Below are positions 1 through 9,134 of a stretch of DNA of 64,000 bases, piece by piece. The translations under genes and the position numbers were made by a program. The notes beneath the pieces are model-generated. The model was not told the DNA's origin, did no database searches, and was given only the letters and a program-made list of their open reading frames with translations. The stretch lies in the NCBI GenBank assembly GCA_016745315.1, contig CP066886.1, positions 2,387,501 to 2,451,500 on the forward strand, written 5' to 3'. Numbering within the stretch: position 1 is the stretch's first letter; each line of letters starts with the position of its first letter. This DNA comes from Arthrospira sp. PCC 9108. GTDB lineage: Bacteria > Cyanobacteriota > Cyanobacteriia > Cyanobacteriales > Microcoleaceae.

Positions 1-744
1 GCAGGAAAATATAAATCTGGGAAAACCGGGGGAACAATAAACCGATTAATCGGTCACAAAACCCACATTAAACCCAGCCAGAAAGCAGTTAAAGCTCACA
101 TGGAAGAGATTAAGGGTGCAATTAAAGAACTCAAAACAGCACCCCAATCAGCCTTGATTAGCAAACTAAACCCAATCATAAAGAGATGGTCAAACTATTA
201 CTCAGCGGTAGTCTCAACAGAGACCTTCACAAGGCTAGACCACACAATCTGGTTAATGCTAAGAGCATGGACAGGTTCAAGATGCGGAAAGGCAAGCCAC
301 GAAAAGCTAAGAAACTATTTCAGACGCGGAACGGTCAAACTTAGTAATGGGAAGGAAAGGCAAGAACCTTGGTTATTTCAGACCAAAGATGGATATACAC
401 TATGGAAACATAGCTACACTCCGATTGTCAGACACACCCTAATACGCCCTGACGCAACACCATACGACGGAAACTGGACTTACTGGGCAACCAGGAAAGG
501 ACAAGCAATTGGAACGCCAAATAGGGTAGCAAAACTACTCAAAAAGCAAAAAGGCAGGTGTACCTGGTGTGGACAGTATTTCGCACCATCAGATTTAGTT
601 GAAGTAGACCACATTGTACCTCGAAACCTCGGTGGAAAGGATGAATACAAAAATCTTAAACTATTACATCGCCATTGTCACGATGATCAAACGGCGCTTG
701 ACAACGCTAAAGCTGTATCCCTAACAATGGAGCAATCAGACTAG
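1..744 (+). CDS. ltrA: Group II intron reverse transcriptase/maturase, C-terminal part
   Basis: The open frame enters from the left edge, so the first ATG at 100 is internal. Visible are the maturase (X) domain, with RWSNYYSAVVS typical of that region, and a C-terminal HNH endonuclease: CTWCGQ...DLVEVDHIVPRNLGG...LLHRHCHDD. In the family the protein splices its host intron RNA and, with the HNH nuclease and reverse transcriptase, retrohomes it into DNA. The part present has no frameshift. It closely resembles the homologous segment of the intron at 35.7-38.3 kb, so the two introns belong to one family. Confidence 0.9.
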   Translation, partial: AGKYKSGKTGGTINRLIGHKTHIKPSQKAVKAHMEEIKGAIKELKTAPQSALISKLNPIIKRWSNYYSAVVSTETFTRLDHTIWLMLRAWTGSRCGKASHEKLRNYFRRGTVKLSNGKERQEPWLFQTKDGYTLWKHSYTPIVRHTLIRPDATPYDGNWTYWATRKGQAIGTPNRVAKLLKKQKGRCTWCGQYFAPSDLVEVDHIVPRNLGGKDEYKNLKLLHRHCHDDQTALDNAKAVSLTMEQSD

Positions 745-821
745 GAGCCGTGTGAGATGAAAGTCTCACGCACGGTTTTGAATGGGAGGGGATGGAGGCG
801 ACTCCATTCTCGACCCCTAAT
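1..821 (+). mobile_element. Group II intron A, 3' part (cut by window start)
   Basis: This is the 3' portion of a bacterial group II intron: the C-terminal half of its protein (stop at 742-744) is followed directly by domain V, beginning GAGCCGTGTGAG at about 746 and closing with CACGCACGG, and by a domain VI hairpin at about 785-815. The 3' boundary is put at 821 (ending CTAAT) because the next bases, TGAAAAGTTGTTTAGG, continue the element-end sequence that also occurs uninterrupted at 38464. The boundary is uncertain by about 1 nt. It sits inside a terminal repeat of the tRNA-adjacent element. The sequence of the 5' part is outside the window. Confidence 0.9.
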
Positions 822-1093
822 TGAAAAGTTGTTTAGGGGTATCGGGTTGGAGCCGGTAGATGATAGCCCATAGTTTCCCCTCACCGGAGATTATGAATCA
901 GACCCATAGATAACCGGATAGGCGATCGCTCATAGGTTTACCTATAGGTATAGTCCACGGAAAGGCGGTCTGATATCTTTGTACATTGATTACTTAGAAG
1001 GTTCCCCTCTACGGCTACCTACGGCTATCGTGTTGACTTTGAATCATACCCTCCCCCATAACCGGAACAAGTACTATTGGGGAAGTGACCGAT

Positions 1094-1150
1094 GTGATAG
1101 CAGTCAATGGTGACGAACGAACCGATAGGCTTGCCATTGACTGCTATCAC
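1094..1150. repeat. Large hairpin in element end, copy 1
   Basis: GTGATAGCAGTCAATGG and its exact inverse CCATTGACTGCTATCAC enclose a 23-nt loop. The same hairpin is found at 20567-20623 and 38792-38848, always about 220-270 bp from the tRNA-proximal tip. Weaker outer arms (CCCCCAACCGGAACA-like and TGTTTGGTTGGGG-like) extend the inverted symmetry. A binding or cleavage site for the element's mobility protein is a reasonable inference but unproven. Confidence 0.8.
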
Positions 1151-1379
1151 AAGGGAACTACCCTATCGGTGTTTGGTTGAGGGGAGGTATGGATATTTGA
1201 CATATTGATTAAGTTGTGCTTATTGATTAACCCGCCAATAATTAAGATTTGTTGCTAAGGGATATGCACCAATTGTCCCGTGTGCTAAGACTGAATGGAG
1301 TGCATTTTGAGTGTGACGGTACGACTATCGGGTTAAGTAAATTCCCGCTATCGCCGTCAGGATAAGGCAATAGAAAAAA

Positions 1380-1452
1380 CGAGCATGGAGGGATTTGAAC
1401 CCCCGACCCTCAGAACCGGAATCTGATGCTCTATCCACTGAGCTACATGCCC
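1380..1452 (-). tRNA. tRNA-Arg(CCG)
   Basis: Read on the minus strand, the 73-nt cloverleaf has acceptor GGGCATG pairing with CATGCTC (one G-U), D arm GCTC/GAGC, anticodon stem CAGA/TCTG with loop TTCCGGT (anticodon CCG, reading CGG) and T arm GGGGGTTCAAATCCCTC. The discriminator base is G and CCA is not encoded. A T-rich run follows the 3' end, then the mobile element tip starts 12 nt downstream. Confidence 0.95.
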
Positions 1453-1673
1453 TAAGACCAAATTCACTATAACATATATTCCGCAAATATTGATCAACCC
1501 AACGACAATTTCATCTCTTAGCAATCAATCCCCTGTAGCCGGGAGGGAGTCTGATCGCCAAATACCAGGAACCTCAACGCTAAAATTTCCTGGGTCATGG
1601 GCCTATATTTCTACCATAGGTGGCGCTTTGGGTGAAAATTAAGATCACAATCACAAAAAGGTTAGCTAAAAAT

Positions 1674-2027
1674 ATGGACTCAATTGAAATTAAAGGTATC
1701 CGCAGTTATGGTTATACGGGATATCTCCAGGAGGAAAGGGTATTAGGTCAGTGGTTTGAAGTTAATGTGCGCTTGTGGTTTGACTTGTGCGTTGCCGGAC
1801 ATAGTGATACGATCGCAGATACGGTAGACTATCGGGGAACTATTGCTACAGTTGAGCATATTGTCAAAACGGCTAAATTTGCTCTGGTCGAGAGACTAGC
1901 AGAGGCGATCGCTCAAGCCATTCTGGAACAGTCCCAGGTTGAGCGGGTTCAGATCCAGTTAATTAAACTCGCTCCCCCCATTCCTGACTTTAGCGGACAA
2001 ATTAAAATTGACATTACTAGACCTTGA
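1674..2027 (+). CDS. folB: Dihydroneopterin aldolase
   Basis: FolB converts 7,8-dihydroneopterin to 6-hydroxymethyl-7,8-dihydropterin and glycolaldehyde in cytosolic folate synthesis. The 117-residue product is of normal family length and shows the FolB pattern: IEIKGIRSYGYTGYLQEER at the N-terminus, a DTVDY segment, LVERLAEAIAQAIL, and a C-terminal VQIQLIKLAPPI...IKIDI strand. An upstream in-frame start at 1620 would add 18 basic residues that the family lacks, so the ATG at 1674 is preferred. It is a single gene with no evident operon partner. Confidence 0.9.
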   Translation: MDSIEIKGIRSYGYTGYLQEERVLGQWFEVNVRLWFDLCVAGHSDTIADTVDYRGTIATVEHIVKTAKFALVERLAEAIAQAILEQSQVERVQIQLIKLAPPIPDFSGQIKIDITRP

Positions 2028-2305
2028 GCGTCAATTAGCACTCTGTTGGCAATATTTTCAGCTTAAATATTTTCCTACTGGTCTGATCACAGCAGGTTGT
2101 GATTTGTGACACATACATTCAAGACAATGGTCACAAATATAAAAAGCTACCTTTACAAAAGCCATACATTAATAAATCTTTGGTAAAAAAGGTGTTTTAC
2201 ATTAGACACACCAGGGAAATGATGCTACAACATGAATAGTACGAAAGTACGAAGTCCAGAAAATTTATCCAAGTTAGTCAAATTATCACACCAGAGGTAA
2301 AAATT

Positions 2306-3127
2306 ATGAACACCAAACTAAGTCTATCAGTATTTTTAGGTTTACTAGCCGGTGGTCTAGGATTCGCAGGTTCCGCTCAAGCCTTTTCCTTCCAAACCAA
2401 CTTATTAAACGAGGATTATAATCCGAGAGGGGATGTCTGGCTGAATTCTGTTGAGGTTAACGGCAATATTTTCAGTAATTTTGCCTTTGTCGATCGCGCT
2501 GACATCCTTTATAACGACCCCTATACTGGTGGTAACACAGGTGCTGCTAGTTCTGATATGGGGCCTCTAGCAACCGTAGGAAGATCTGTGGAAGACCCAA
2601 CCAATGAAGACATTGTGGCATCTTTGGGAAATAATAACCTGAACAGCATTATCGATGGAGAAGACCGCGGCAGTTTCGCGATCAATGTTTGGTTTGATCG
2701 TCGGGTTGATAACCTGTTTTTGTGGGAACGTGGCATGAACAGTGCTGTAACAGTTCAAGCGATCGACGGACGAGGCAACAGTTTGGGTAATACCTTTACT
2801 ATTACAAAAGACCGCTGGGATAATGCCGGGTTTAGAATTAATACAATGGAAATCGGACGTAATGTTCAAGATGTCGGTTCTTGGGGAGTATCCTTGGCTG
2901 ACTTAGGACTTGACCCCTCAGTAAGGTCTATTGGTGGTATTCGTGTAAGTGCTGCATGGTCTGAGTCGGGTGGTCCTGGCGATGATGCCCTGCGAGCATT
3001 TTATAATGGACCAGACTGGAAAGTGGTTGGTGCTGCTGTACCAGAACCAGGTATGATTTTCGGTCTAGGCGCTATTGGTGCTGGCTTTGTCGCTTCCAAC
3101 CTTCGCAAAAAAGCGAATAAAGCATAG
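2306..3127 (+). CDS. PEP-CTERM (exosortase-sorted) surface protein
   Basis: The 273-residue secreted protein has an N-terminal signal peptide (about residues 1-26, ending in SAQA-F) and a C-terminal PEP-CTERM sorting tag: VPEP, a hydrophobic stretch, then a basic tail (LRKKANKA). Proteins with this tag are processed by exosortase at the membrane and exported. The central region (DRGSFAINVWFDRRVDNLFLWERG) resembles cyanobacterial exosortase-dependent surface proteins of the XDP2 type, a family call from memory and therefore tentative. A strong hairpin at 3180-3208 follows the stop and probably ends transcription. No exosortase gene is in the window. Confidence 0.85.
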   Translation: MNTKLSLSVFLGLLAGGLGFAGSAQAFSFQTNLLNEDYNPRGDVWLNSVEVNGNIFSNFAFVDRADILYNDPYTGGNTGAASSDMGPLATVGRSVEDPTNEDIVASLGNNNLNSIIDGEDRGSFAINVWFDRRVDNLFLWERGMNSAVTVQAIDGRGNSLGNTFTITKDRWDNAGFRINTMEIGRNVQDVGSWGVSLADLGLDPSVRSIGGIRVSAAWSESGGPGDDALRAFYNGPDWKVVGAAVPEPGMIFGLGAIGAGFVASNLRKKANKA

Positions 3128-3179
3128 AATTGCAGCGATAGTTAGGTTCAGATTTGATGCTGCATAAACTCTAAACCAA

Positions 3180-3208
3180 GGCGGGTTGATCAACTTGATT
3201 AACCCGCC
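3180..3208 (+). terminator. Hairpin terminator after the PEP-CTERM gene
   Basis: GGCGGGTTGATCAA pairs with TTGATTAACCCGCC around a one-base loop, followed by TATATTTTG. It also ends near the convergent transketolase gene, so it may serve both directions. The GGCGGGTT/AACCCGCC arms recur in the 58-bp array and in hairpins within the group II introns. Confidence 0.65.
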
Positions 3209-3252
3209 CTATATTTTGTGATCTATTAATCAGCAAACAGGTTGTTTGGTGA

Positions 3253-5165
3253 CTAACCGACTAATTCCTTAACCTTAGCCATAATACCGTTGGGGTCAAT
3301 ACCCTGATGAGGGAACTGTTCCCACAGACCGCCACAACCTTCCTTGTGAGTAGCAAGATAGGCATATTTGGGAGTATAGCCACGTTCTAGTAACCAGGAA
3401 CCGAAACGGCTACCGAGTCCAGTGCGACGGTTAAAGGCTTCGACGACCATGACAAAGGGAGCCTTTCCGATTTTGGCTAACATATCTTCATCAACGACAT
3501 TTAGGGTAGATTTATTAATTAACCCTACATCAATACCTTCTTGTTTGAGGCGTTCGACAGCATCTAAGGAACGGTACAAACTATCGCCAAAGCTGACAAT
3601 ATAGCCAGCAGTACCCTCGCGAATTACCTCATCTTTACCAGGGATGAATTTATAGCTGTCGCCAAAGAAATTATTTCCGTCACTGTTGAGAATATAGGGA
3701 ACTTTGGAACGGGTAGAGAAGATAAACCGCAGTCCGGGGTCAAAAAATACGGCTTCGACACAGGCTTTCATCTGGTTAGCGTCAGCGGGGAAATACAAAC
3801 GAGTTTCGTAGCCGTCATCTAAACCGTTGTCGGCGAACATATTATTAATTCCGAAATGGCAGGTATTATCAGCCATGTCGTCAATGCCGCTATGGGAGAA
3901 GTGACAGAGGACGTTGGAGTAATTCAGGCGCGCCATGGTAATTTCAGAAATGCACATTTCTAGGAAAGCGCTAAATGTGCCGAAAATCCCCTGTTTGCCT
4001 TTTTCCATACCAAAGCCGGCGGCGGCGGAGAAGTTACCGCGCTCCATAATACCGCCTTTGATAAAGATTTCTGGGTAGGCGGTGCGGATTTTTTGTAGAC
4101 CACAGGACCCTTCTAGGTCGCTATCGACACAAACGACTTTTTCTTGACGATCGCTATCTGTCATGGTAGCGAGAACGGAAACGACGGCATCCCCAAAGAC
4201 GTTACGGTTGGAACCGAGATCGTCACTAGAACCGATGAAGGTGTAGTTTTGTTTAGGTGCTTGGATACCTTGGAGATATTTAACGGCTTCGGTGCGACCT
4301 TTGGCTTCCAAATAAGCGATCGCCGCCTTTACGGAAATCACATCATGACCGTGGGGGAACCTTCGAGTCCTTCAATTCCCACACACATTTTCCGATGGTT
4401 AATCAGCGCCACCGGACCATCTGTATTAATAGCTTGGCAGATCAGACCATAGAGGCTATCAATATCTTCTCCATCTCCCTCTAGGACTTTCAGACCATGA
4501 CCGATGAGAGTTTGGGCGACGGTATAGCCAGGGATATAATCAGAAGGGTGTCCGGCGATGGTGACATCGTTATCATCAATAATCAGTTTAACGTTAAGCT
4601 GTTGGGAGACAGCCAAACGAGCAGCTTCGGCATCATTTCCTTCCTGTTGAGAACCATCGGAACCCAGACAGAAAACGGTTTTGTTGGGGTTAGCCATAGC
4701 CACGCCGTTGACGTAAGGCCACATATGACCGAGACGACCAGAGCTAAATTTTACGCCGGGGGTCAGTCCTAATTCTGGGTGTCCGGGTAGTTGGGAATGA
4801 GCGGCGCGATAGCTAAGGAGTTGTTCGGCGGGCATAGATCCTTCGAGTACGGACATTAAATATTGGGTAGCCACCCGGTGTCCGGCTTCGTCAAAGAAGA
4901 TAGGCACGAATTTGTCGGGAGAACCGCGAAATAAGGCATCAAGGATCATTACTTCTGGGGCGGTGTCGTAAGGTCCCCCTGTGTGTCCGCCAACTCCGCG
5001 CGCTGCGCCGGTGGCGGTGAAGAAGACGATCGCATCTCTGACCAGTTCAATATTAGCTTTCAGGGCCTTTCGTTGTTCGTCGGTTAGGGTGCTATGGGCT
5101 GGGTCAAGTTTCAGGTATTGGTAGGCTCCCAAGTCAATGGGGAAGACGGCTTGAGCAACAGTCAT
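3253..5165 (-). pseudogene. tkt: Transketolase, one gene split by a single-base C-tract frameshift
   Basis: Two abutting frames together make one transketolase-type enzyme of about 637 residues. The N-terminal piece (4338-5165) holds the thiamine-diphosphate domain: GVGGHTGGPYDTAPE, and the GSDGSQQEGN...IIDDNDVTIAGH diphosphate/Mg motif. The C-terminal piece (3253-4341) holds the pyrimidine-binding and C-terminal domains (SFGDSLYRSLDAVERL). The reading frame is lost at a run of five C near 4359. With six C it would read EGSPHGHDVISVKAAI straight into the second frame. Transketolases act in the Calvin cycle and pentose phosphate pathway, but the genome may hold another copy. Either this is a real frameshift or a homopolymer sequencing error; two separately translated subunits are less likely. 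Confidence 0.8.
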
Positions 5166-5681
5166 GAGTATTCCAGTTTAGATATGTCAACTTCATGGGC
5201 GATCGTGGTTGCTAAGGACTGCGATCGCCTTGATTTGATTGTTTCACATTTCGGCCCCACTTCAGCACTTACTCTCGACATTTGCCAAAAAAGTCCCCAA
5301 TTATCCCTAACCGAGAAGATGGTCTATCAAAAACTATTCCTCAGACACCTGGCTGCCTAAATATCTCTTGTTCAGTGGAGTTGGTAAATTTTCCAGCACC
5401 AATTATCTCTAATTGCCACAGTTGAGGGGCAAAAACACATGACTGATTAATTAATTGTTAATTAAACGGAGACCGATTTTGAAGGCGGAGTCCAATCATG
5501 TCTTCCTCAAGATATAAATAGTAGCTTTGTCCTAATTAGGGGGAGATGGGGTGAGGTGGAAAAGGCTATATTTTCTCGAATATGGCGGTAGTTAATTTGA
5601 ACTGAATAACTATATTGAAGCCCATAATGTGATAATTACTGATATGCTAACAGAATCAAATTAACCTATAAACTGATACCT
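5166..5681. other. Intergenic region without a convincing gene
   Basis: This holds the upstream region of the transketolase gene on the left and of the gene starting at 5682 on the right, with two HIP1 octamers near 5195-5230. An 88-codon open frame overlapping 5094-5360 has no recognisable domain and runs antisense into transketolase. No RNA gene or clear promoter was identified. Confidence 0.5.
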
Positions 5682-6794
5682 ATGCTCCATATTGACATTC
5701 CCACTCAGGCGGATATTGAGGCTTTGCTGCACAGTCGCGGTTCCGCCAGAGTTAGCATTTATCTACCTACCACACCGATCACCATTGAGAACCAAGGCGA
5801 TCGCATTGCCCTAAAAAACCTAGTGACCGAAGCCACAAACCAACTAGCCGAACACAATAAGGGGGAAGTAGCAGCGATCGAGGAGATGTTATTAGACCTC
5901 ATTGATGATGATGAATTCTGGAAATATCAGGCTAATAGCTTGGCTATCTTTGCCACACCCGAATATCTGCGTACCTTCCGTCTACCTAACCGTTTAGAAC
6001 CCATTGTCGAAGTAAGCGATCGCTTTTATCTCAAGCGCCTGTTGCGGGCTGTCACCGTCCCACAATCAGCCTTTGTCCTCGCCCTAGCTCAAAATAGCGT
6101 TCGGGTAGTTGAAGTTTCCGCAGATATGCCCGCCTTTGAGGTGAAAGTGGACAGTTTACCAGAGTCCGCCGCCAGCGCCGCCGGGAAAACTTCCATCAAA
6201 GACCGTTCCCCCAGTGGTCGCATTCAAGGTTCCGAAGGCATGAAAGTCCGTCTGACCCAGTACGCCAGGAAAATAGATCAAGCACTGCGTGACCTGCTAG
6301 GAGGTCGCGAAACTCCCCTAATTATCGCGGCTACCGAACCGTTATTGTCAATATATCGCCAGGTGCAATCCTATCCTCACCTAGCAAACAGCGCCATTAC
6401 TACCAATCCTGAAGCCATGAGTGATGCCGAATTAGCAACGGCGGCGCGGGAAATTCTCGATGAGTTGTTCCGTCAAGAACTTGCCGATATACAGGCCTTA
6501 TTCAACCAGCGCACTAATGAAAATCGTACTACTACCGATATCTCCCAGGCGGCGCGCGCTGCTACCTATGGCGCAGTACACAAGTTATTGGTTGATATAG
6601 ATGACGCTAAACCAGGTACTATTGACGATGACGGCGTTATTAGTTTTGCTGAAGGTCCCTGTGCCATGAGCTACAACATTATTGATGAAATTGCCGGGCG
6701 TGCGCTGCTGACAGGGGCGCGAGTTTTGGGTGTGCGCCGGGATGATATACCAGGTGGCGGTAGTTTGGCGGCGATTATGCGCTATCCGTTTTAA
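5682..6794 (+). CDS. baeRF-type (archaeo-eukaryotic release-factor-like) protein
   Basis: The 370-residue protein looks like the bacterial archaeo-eukaryotic release factor (baeRF) families: an N-terminal region with SARVSIYLPTTP, a central strand-rich domain (FVLALAQNSVRVVEVSADMP), and an eRF1 domain-3-like C-terminus ending in ALLTGARVLGVRRDDIPGGGSLAAIMRYPF. In the known families these proteins are thought to act on ribosomes or tRNA, but no cyanobacterial member has a firm role that I know of. It is cytosolic, with no signal peptide or membrane segment, and stands alone. The family call is from recalled patterns. Confidence 0.7.
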   Translation: MLHIDIPTQADIEALLHSRGSARVSIYLPTTPITIENQGDRIALKNLVTEATNQLAEHNKGEVAAIEEMLLDLIDDDEFWKYQANSLAIFATPEYLRTFRLPNRLEPIVEVSDRFYLKRLLRAVTVPQSAFVLALAQNSVRVVEVSADMPAFEVKVDSLPESAASAAGKTSIKDRSPSGRIQGSEGMKVRLTQYARKIDQALRDLLGGRETPLIIAATEPLLSIYRQVQSYPHLANSAITTNPEAMSDAELATAAREILDELFRQELADIQALFNQRTNENRTTTDISQAARAATYGAVHKLLVDIDDAKPGTIDDDGVISFAEGPCAMSYNIIDEIAGRALLTGARVLGVRRDDIPGGGSLAAIMRYPF

Positions 6795-6925
6795 ACACCT
6801 TTAAACATACCGAAAATTAGGGCTATTATCACTAATTTGGGGTGAGGAGGATATCACAGTATTAGCTATAATATTTCCCCTCTTACCTTCAAATATAACC
6901 CACCGGACTCTAGTTTTTTGGCAAT

Positions 6926-8374
6926 CTACTGATAATCTATTAGCAGTTGCTCATAGACATCACTGGCGATAATTTGATGGGTGGTGGTGGTGGGGTGTAG
7001 GATATCCCAGAATAAATACTGCTCTGGATTATCGACAATGGTTCCTGATACAAATGATATACTACTGTCGGTGACGTTAGTTAATCCAAATTGTTCAGGA
7101 TTGGCGATCGCATCCTCAAATAAACCACCCACATCAAATAAAGTCACATTAGCACCAAGTAGGTTCTGATTTAATTGGTCTACAGCTTCCCGTAAACCTT
7201 GATTATGTTCCCTACTTAGGCGGTTCAATTCCTCAGCATTAAAAGAGTTGAATGGATCAACGGGGTCTAGGGGGTTAAATCTCGCTACTGGTAATTCTCC
7301 CAATTGCGGTAAGTTTAACATCAGAAAATCCCGCGCCCCAAACTGATACAGAGAAGTCACAGCTTCAGTTAAATTATTCACCGGAATAGTCACATCAGTT
7401 TGTCGTCCGGCTAAGTAATCATTAGCACCCGCCCACAGGGTATATAAGGCATTAGGATTGGCTGTTTGACCCGATGCTAACAAAGGAGCTATGAAAGCCT
7501 GTAATTGAGTTTGTAATCCGGGGAATAATCCCGGTGCGGTGGTATTTAAATCGCTAGTATTGGCTCCAAAAAACGCCCAGTTCATCCCATCCTCTGACGG
7601 TGATTCTTCGATAAATTTGGCAGGGTTTAAACTGAGTTTTTCTCCTAAATAATCTACCCATAATAAACCATTAGAGGCGCGACCTTCAAAGTAGGGCAAT
7701 CCCGCCAAAACTTGTCCTTCCGAAGCGATAAAAGCGTTCCCGGTATCGGATAGGCTATCCCCAAAAATATAGATTTCCTCGAAGTTGAGAGCCTCGATAA
7801 AGTCATCAATTGTCAAAGAATTAGCGGAGACATTATTGAGGGTGGCTAAGGTTTCACCATTAAACTCAATTACGGTGGATAAATCTGATTGTTGAATATC
7901 TAAATCAGAAAAGGTGGCTCCCCTAAACAAGCGCAATTTATCAATACCTGGTTTAAAGTCGGTAATTAGATCCTGATCCTCACTTGACTGGGATAGGATA
8001 AATTCATTAATTCCATCTCCACCTGTGAGGGTATCTAAACCGCGATCGCCTGATAAAATGTTATTTCCAGAACCACCAATAATCAAATCATTACCCTCAC
8101 CACCATAGATAGTGTCATTACCAGAATGACCAATGAGAGTATCATTCCCCTGGTTTCCTAACAAAATTCGTCCCTGGGGGTCATCATTAATTATATAATC
8201 ATCACCCTCCAAAAGAGCGATCGCCTCCGTCAGAGGAGAAGAGCTAAAACGAGTAAGTTGTTCTGGTGGTAGTTCCGAGATAATGATCACATCGTTACCA
8301 GAAGTCCCCAGACCCAGATCTAAGCGATTTTGCGTAATAATATCAGAAAGCATATTCCCTTCCTCTGATGTCAA
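6926..8374 (-). CDS. RTX-repeat GDSL/SGNH lipase-esterase
   Basis: The 482-residue fusion has an N-terminal calcium-binding RTX block (about residues 70-125: GNDTLIGHSGNDTIYGGEGND, GGSGNNILSG) and a C-terminal SGNH hydrolase from about residue 200. Catalytic blocks are visible: block I IFGDSLSDTGNAF with the nucleophile Ser, block III WAGANDYLAG with the oxyanion Asn, and block V WDILHPTTTTH with Asp and His. RTX blocks usually mark type I secretion with folding on calcium outside the cell. In most such enzymes the repeats are C-terminal, so the N-terminal placement is less usual. The start at 8374 (MTSEEGN) could instead be the in-frame ATG at 8353 (MLSDI). Confidence 0.85.
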   Translation of the reverse strand: MTSEEGNMLSDIITQNRLDLGLGTSGNDVIIISELPPEQLTRFSSSPLTEAIALLEGDDYIINDDPQGRILLGNQGNDTLIGHSGNDTIYGGEGNDLIIGGSGNNILSGDRGLDTLTGGDGINEFILSQSSEDQDLITDFKPGIDKLRLFRGATFSDLDIQQSDLSTVIEFNGETLATLNNVSANSLTIDDFIEALNFEEIYIFGDSLSDTGNAFIASEGQVLAGLPYFEGRASNGLLWVDYLGEKLSLNPAKFIEESPSEDGMNWAFFGANTSDLNTTAPGLFPGLQTQLQAFIAPLLASGQTANPNALYTLWAGANDYLAGRQTDVTIPVNNLTEAVTSLYQFGARDFLMLNLPQLGELPVARFNPLDPVDPFNSFNAEELNRLSREHNQGLREAVDQLNQNLLGANVTLFDVGGLFEDAIANPEQFGLTNVTDSSISFVSGTIVDNPEQYLFWDILHPTTTTHQIIASDVYEQLLIDYQ

Positions 8375-8404
8375 ATCTTACACAGTATAGCAGCATATTT
8401 TACC

Positions 8405-9131
8405 CTAGGGTGAATTTACGGGGTTTCTTAAATACTCTTGATTGGCTAAATAAGTTTCGATATTTATGATAATTTCTCGTAGATAAATTATCACTCTATT
8501 TTTGATTTCAAAAAGTTCTATATCTGTGGTATCTTTACCAATATCATTAAAGGACTTTAAACCATGTGCCAAATCATTTCTATGATTTTTTATTAATAAT
8601 AAATTCTCACCATTTTGGGTTTTTTGAGGAGATGTTTTACTAGAAAAACCATAAGTTTTGGCTACATTTTTGATTTTTTTTAGCGTCTATATTTCCTGAA
8701 AAAATATCATCATTATCCCAAGTTTCAATGATAATATCCAGAGATATTTTATCAATTTTATCTATAATTTTTTCAGGCGATCGCTTTTTGATATTCTTTA
8801 ATACCACTATTTTCAGTTCTCGTCTCAAAACATCAAAATCAACTTGATGACTATCCAGGTAATCAAATATATATTCAATCGCCCTCCTCATAGTCCCCTC
8901 CACCAAATTATATAGCAATAAAAAACCATTAGCTTTCAGAGTTTTTTCGATATCAGTATTGAAATAAATCTGGTCATTTTTATCAATTCTTTGATCCGCA
9001 TTTATATCACCAACATAAAGTTGATAATTATCTATTATCATTGTTTTTTGTTCCAGTCGTTTAAGAAACATAAAGTATTGACTAACTTCTACAGACTGTT
9101 TATTAAAATATTCCCATAATGTACTATCCAT
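8405..9131 (-). pseudogene. HEPN-family (MAE_28990-like) protein, frameshifted before its active motif
   Basis: The N-terminal 160 residues include GFLLLYNLVEGTMRRAIEYI, typical of cyanobacterial HEPN proteins of the MAE_28990/MAE_18760 type. A run of eight A near 8680 throws the frame, giving an early stop at 8640. With seven A the frame continues to a stop at 8405-8407 and contains NHRNDLAHGLKSF, the R-x4-H motif expected of HEPN ribonucleases. So the catalytic motif is lost in the shown sequence. The DUF262 gene ends only 3 bp upstream, and such pairs are seen as toxin-antitoxin or defence modules. The role is inferred. Confidence 0.7.
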
Positions 9132-9134
9132 AGA

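Larger units (their letters stand above)
1..1367 (+). mobile_element. Right end of a tRNA-adjacent inverted-repeat element (partial)
   Basis: From 821 to 1367, apart from the intron, the sequence matches the right terminal repeat at 38464-39065 in the same orientation. It ends in AGGATAAGG at 1359-1367, followed by 12 bp and then the 3' end of tRNA-Arg(CCG). The outermost block (reverse complement CCTTATCCTGACGGCGATAG) and the block AACCCGATAGTCGTACC match the ends at 20368 and 39065. No gene is seen in 822-1367. The rest of this element lies left of the window, so its cargo is unknown. Confidence 0.8.

Noticed and set aside
5094..5360. 88-codon frame overlapping the transketolase start
   Set aside because: It is mostly antisense to a conserved gene and has no domain or clear ribosome-binding site.
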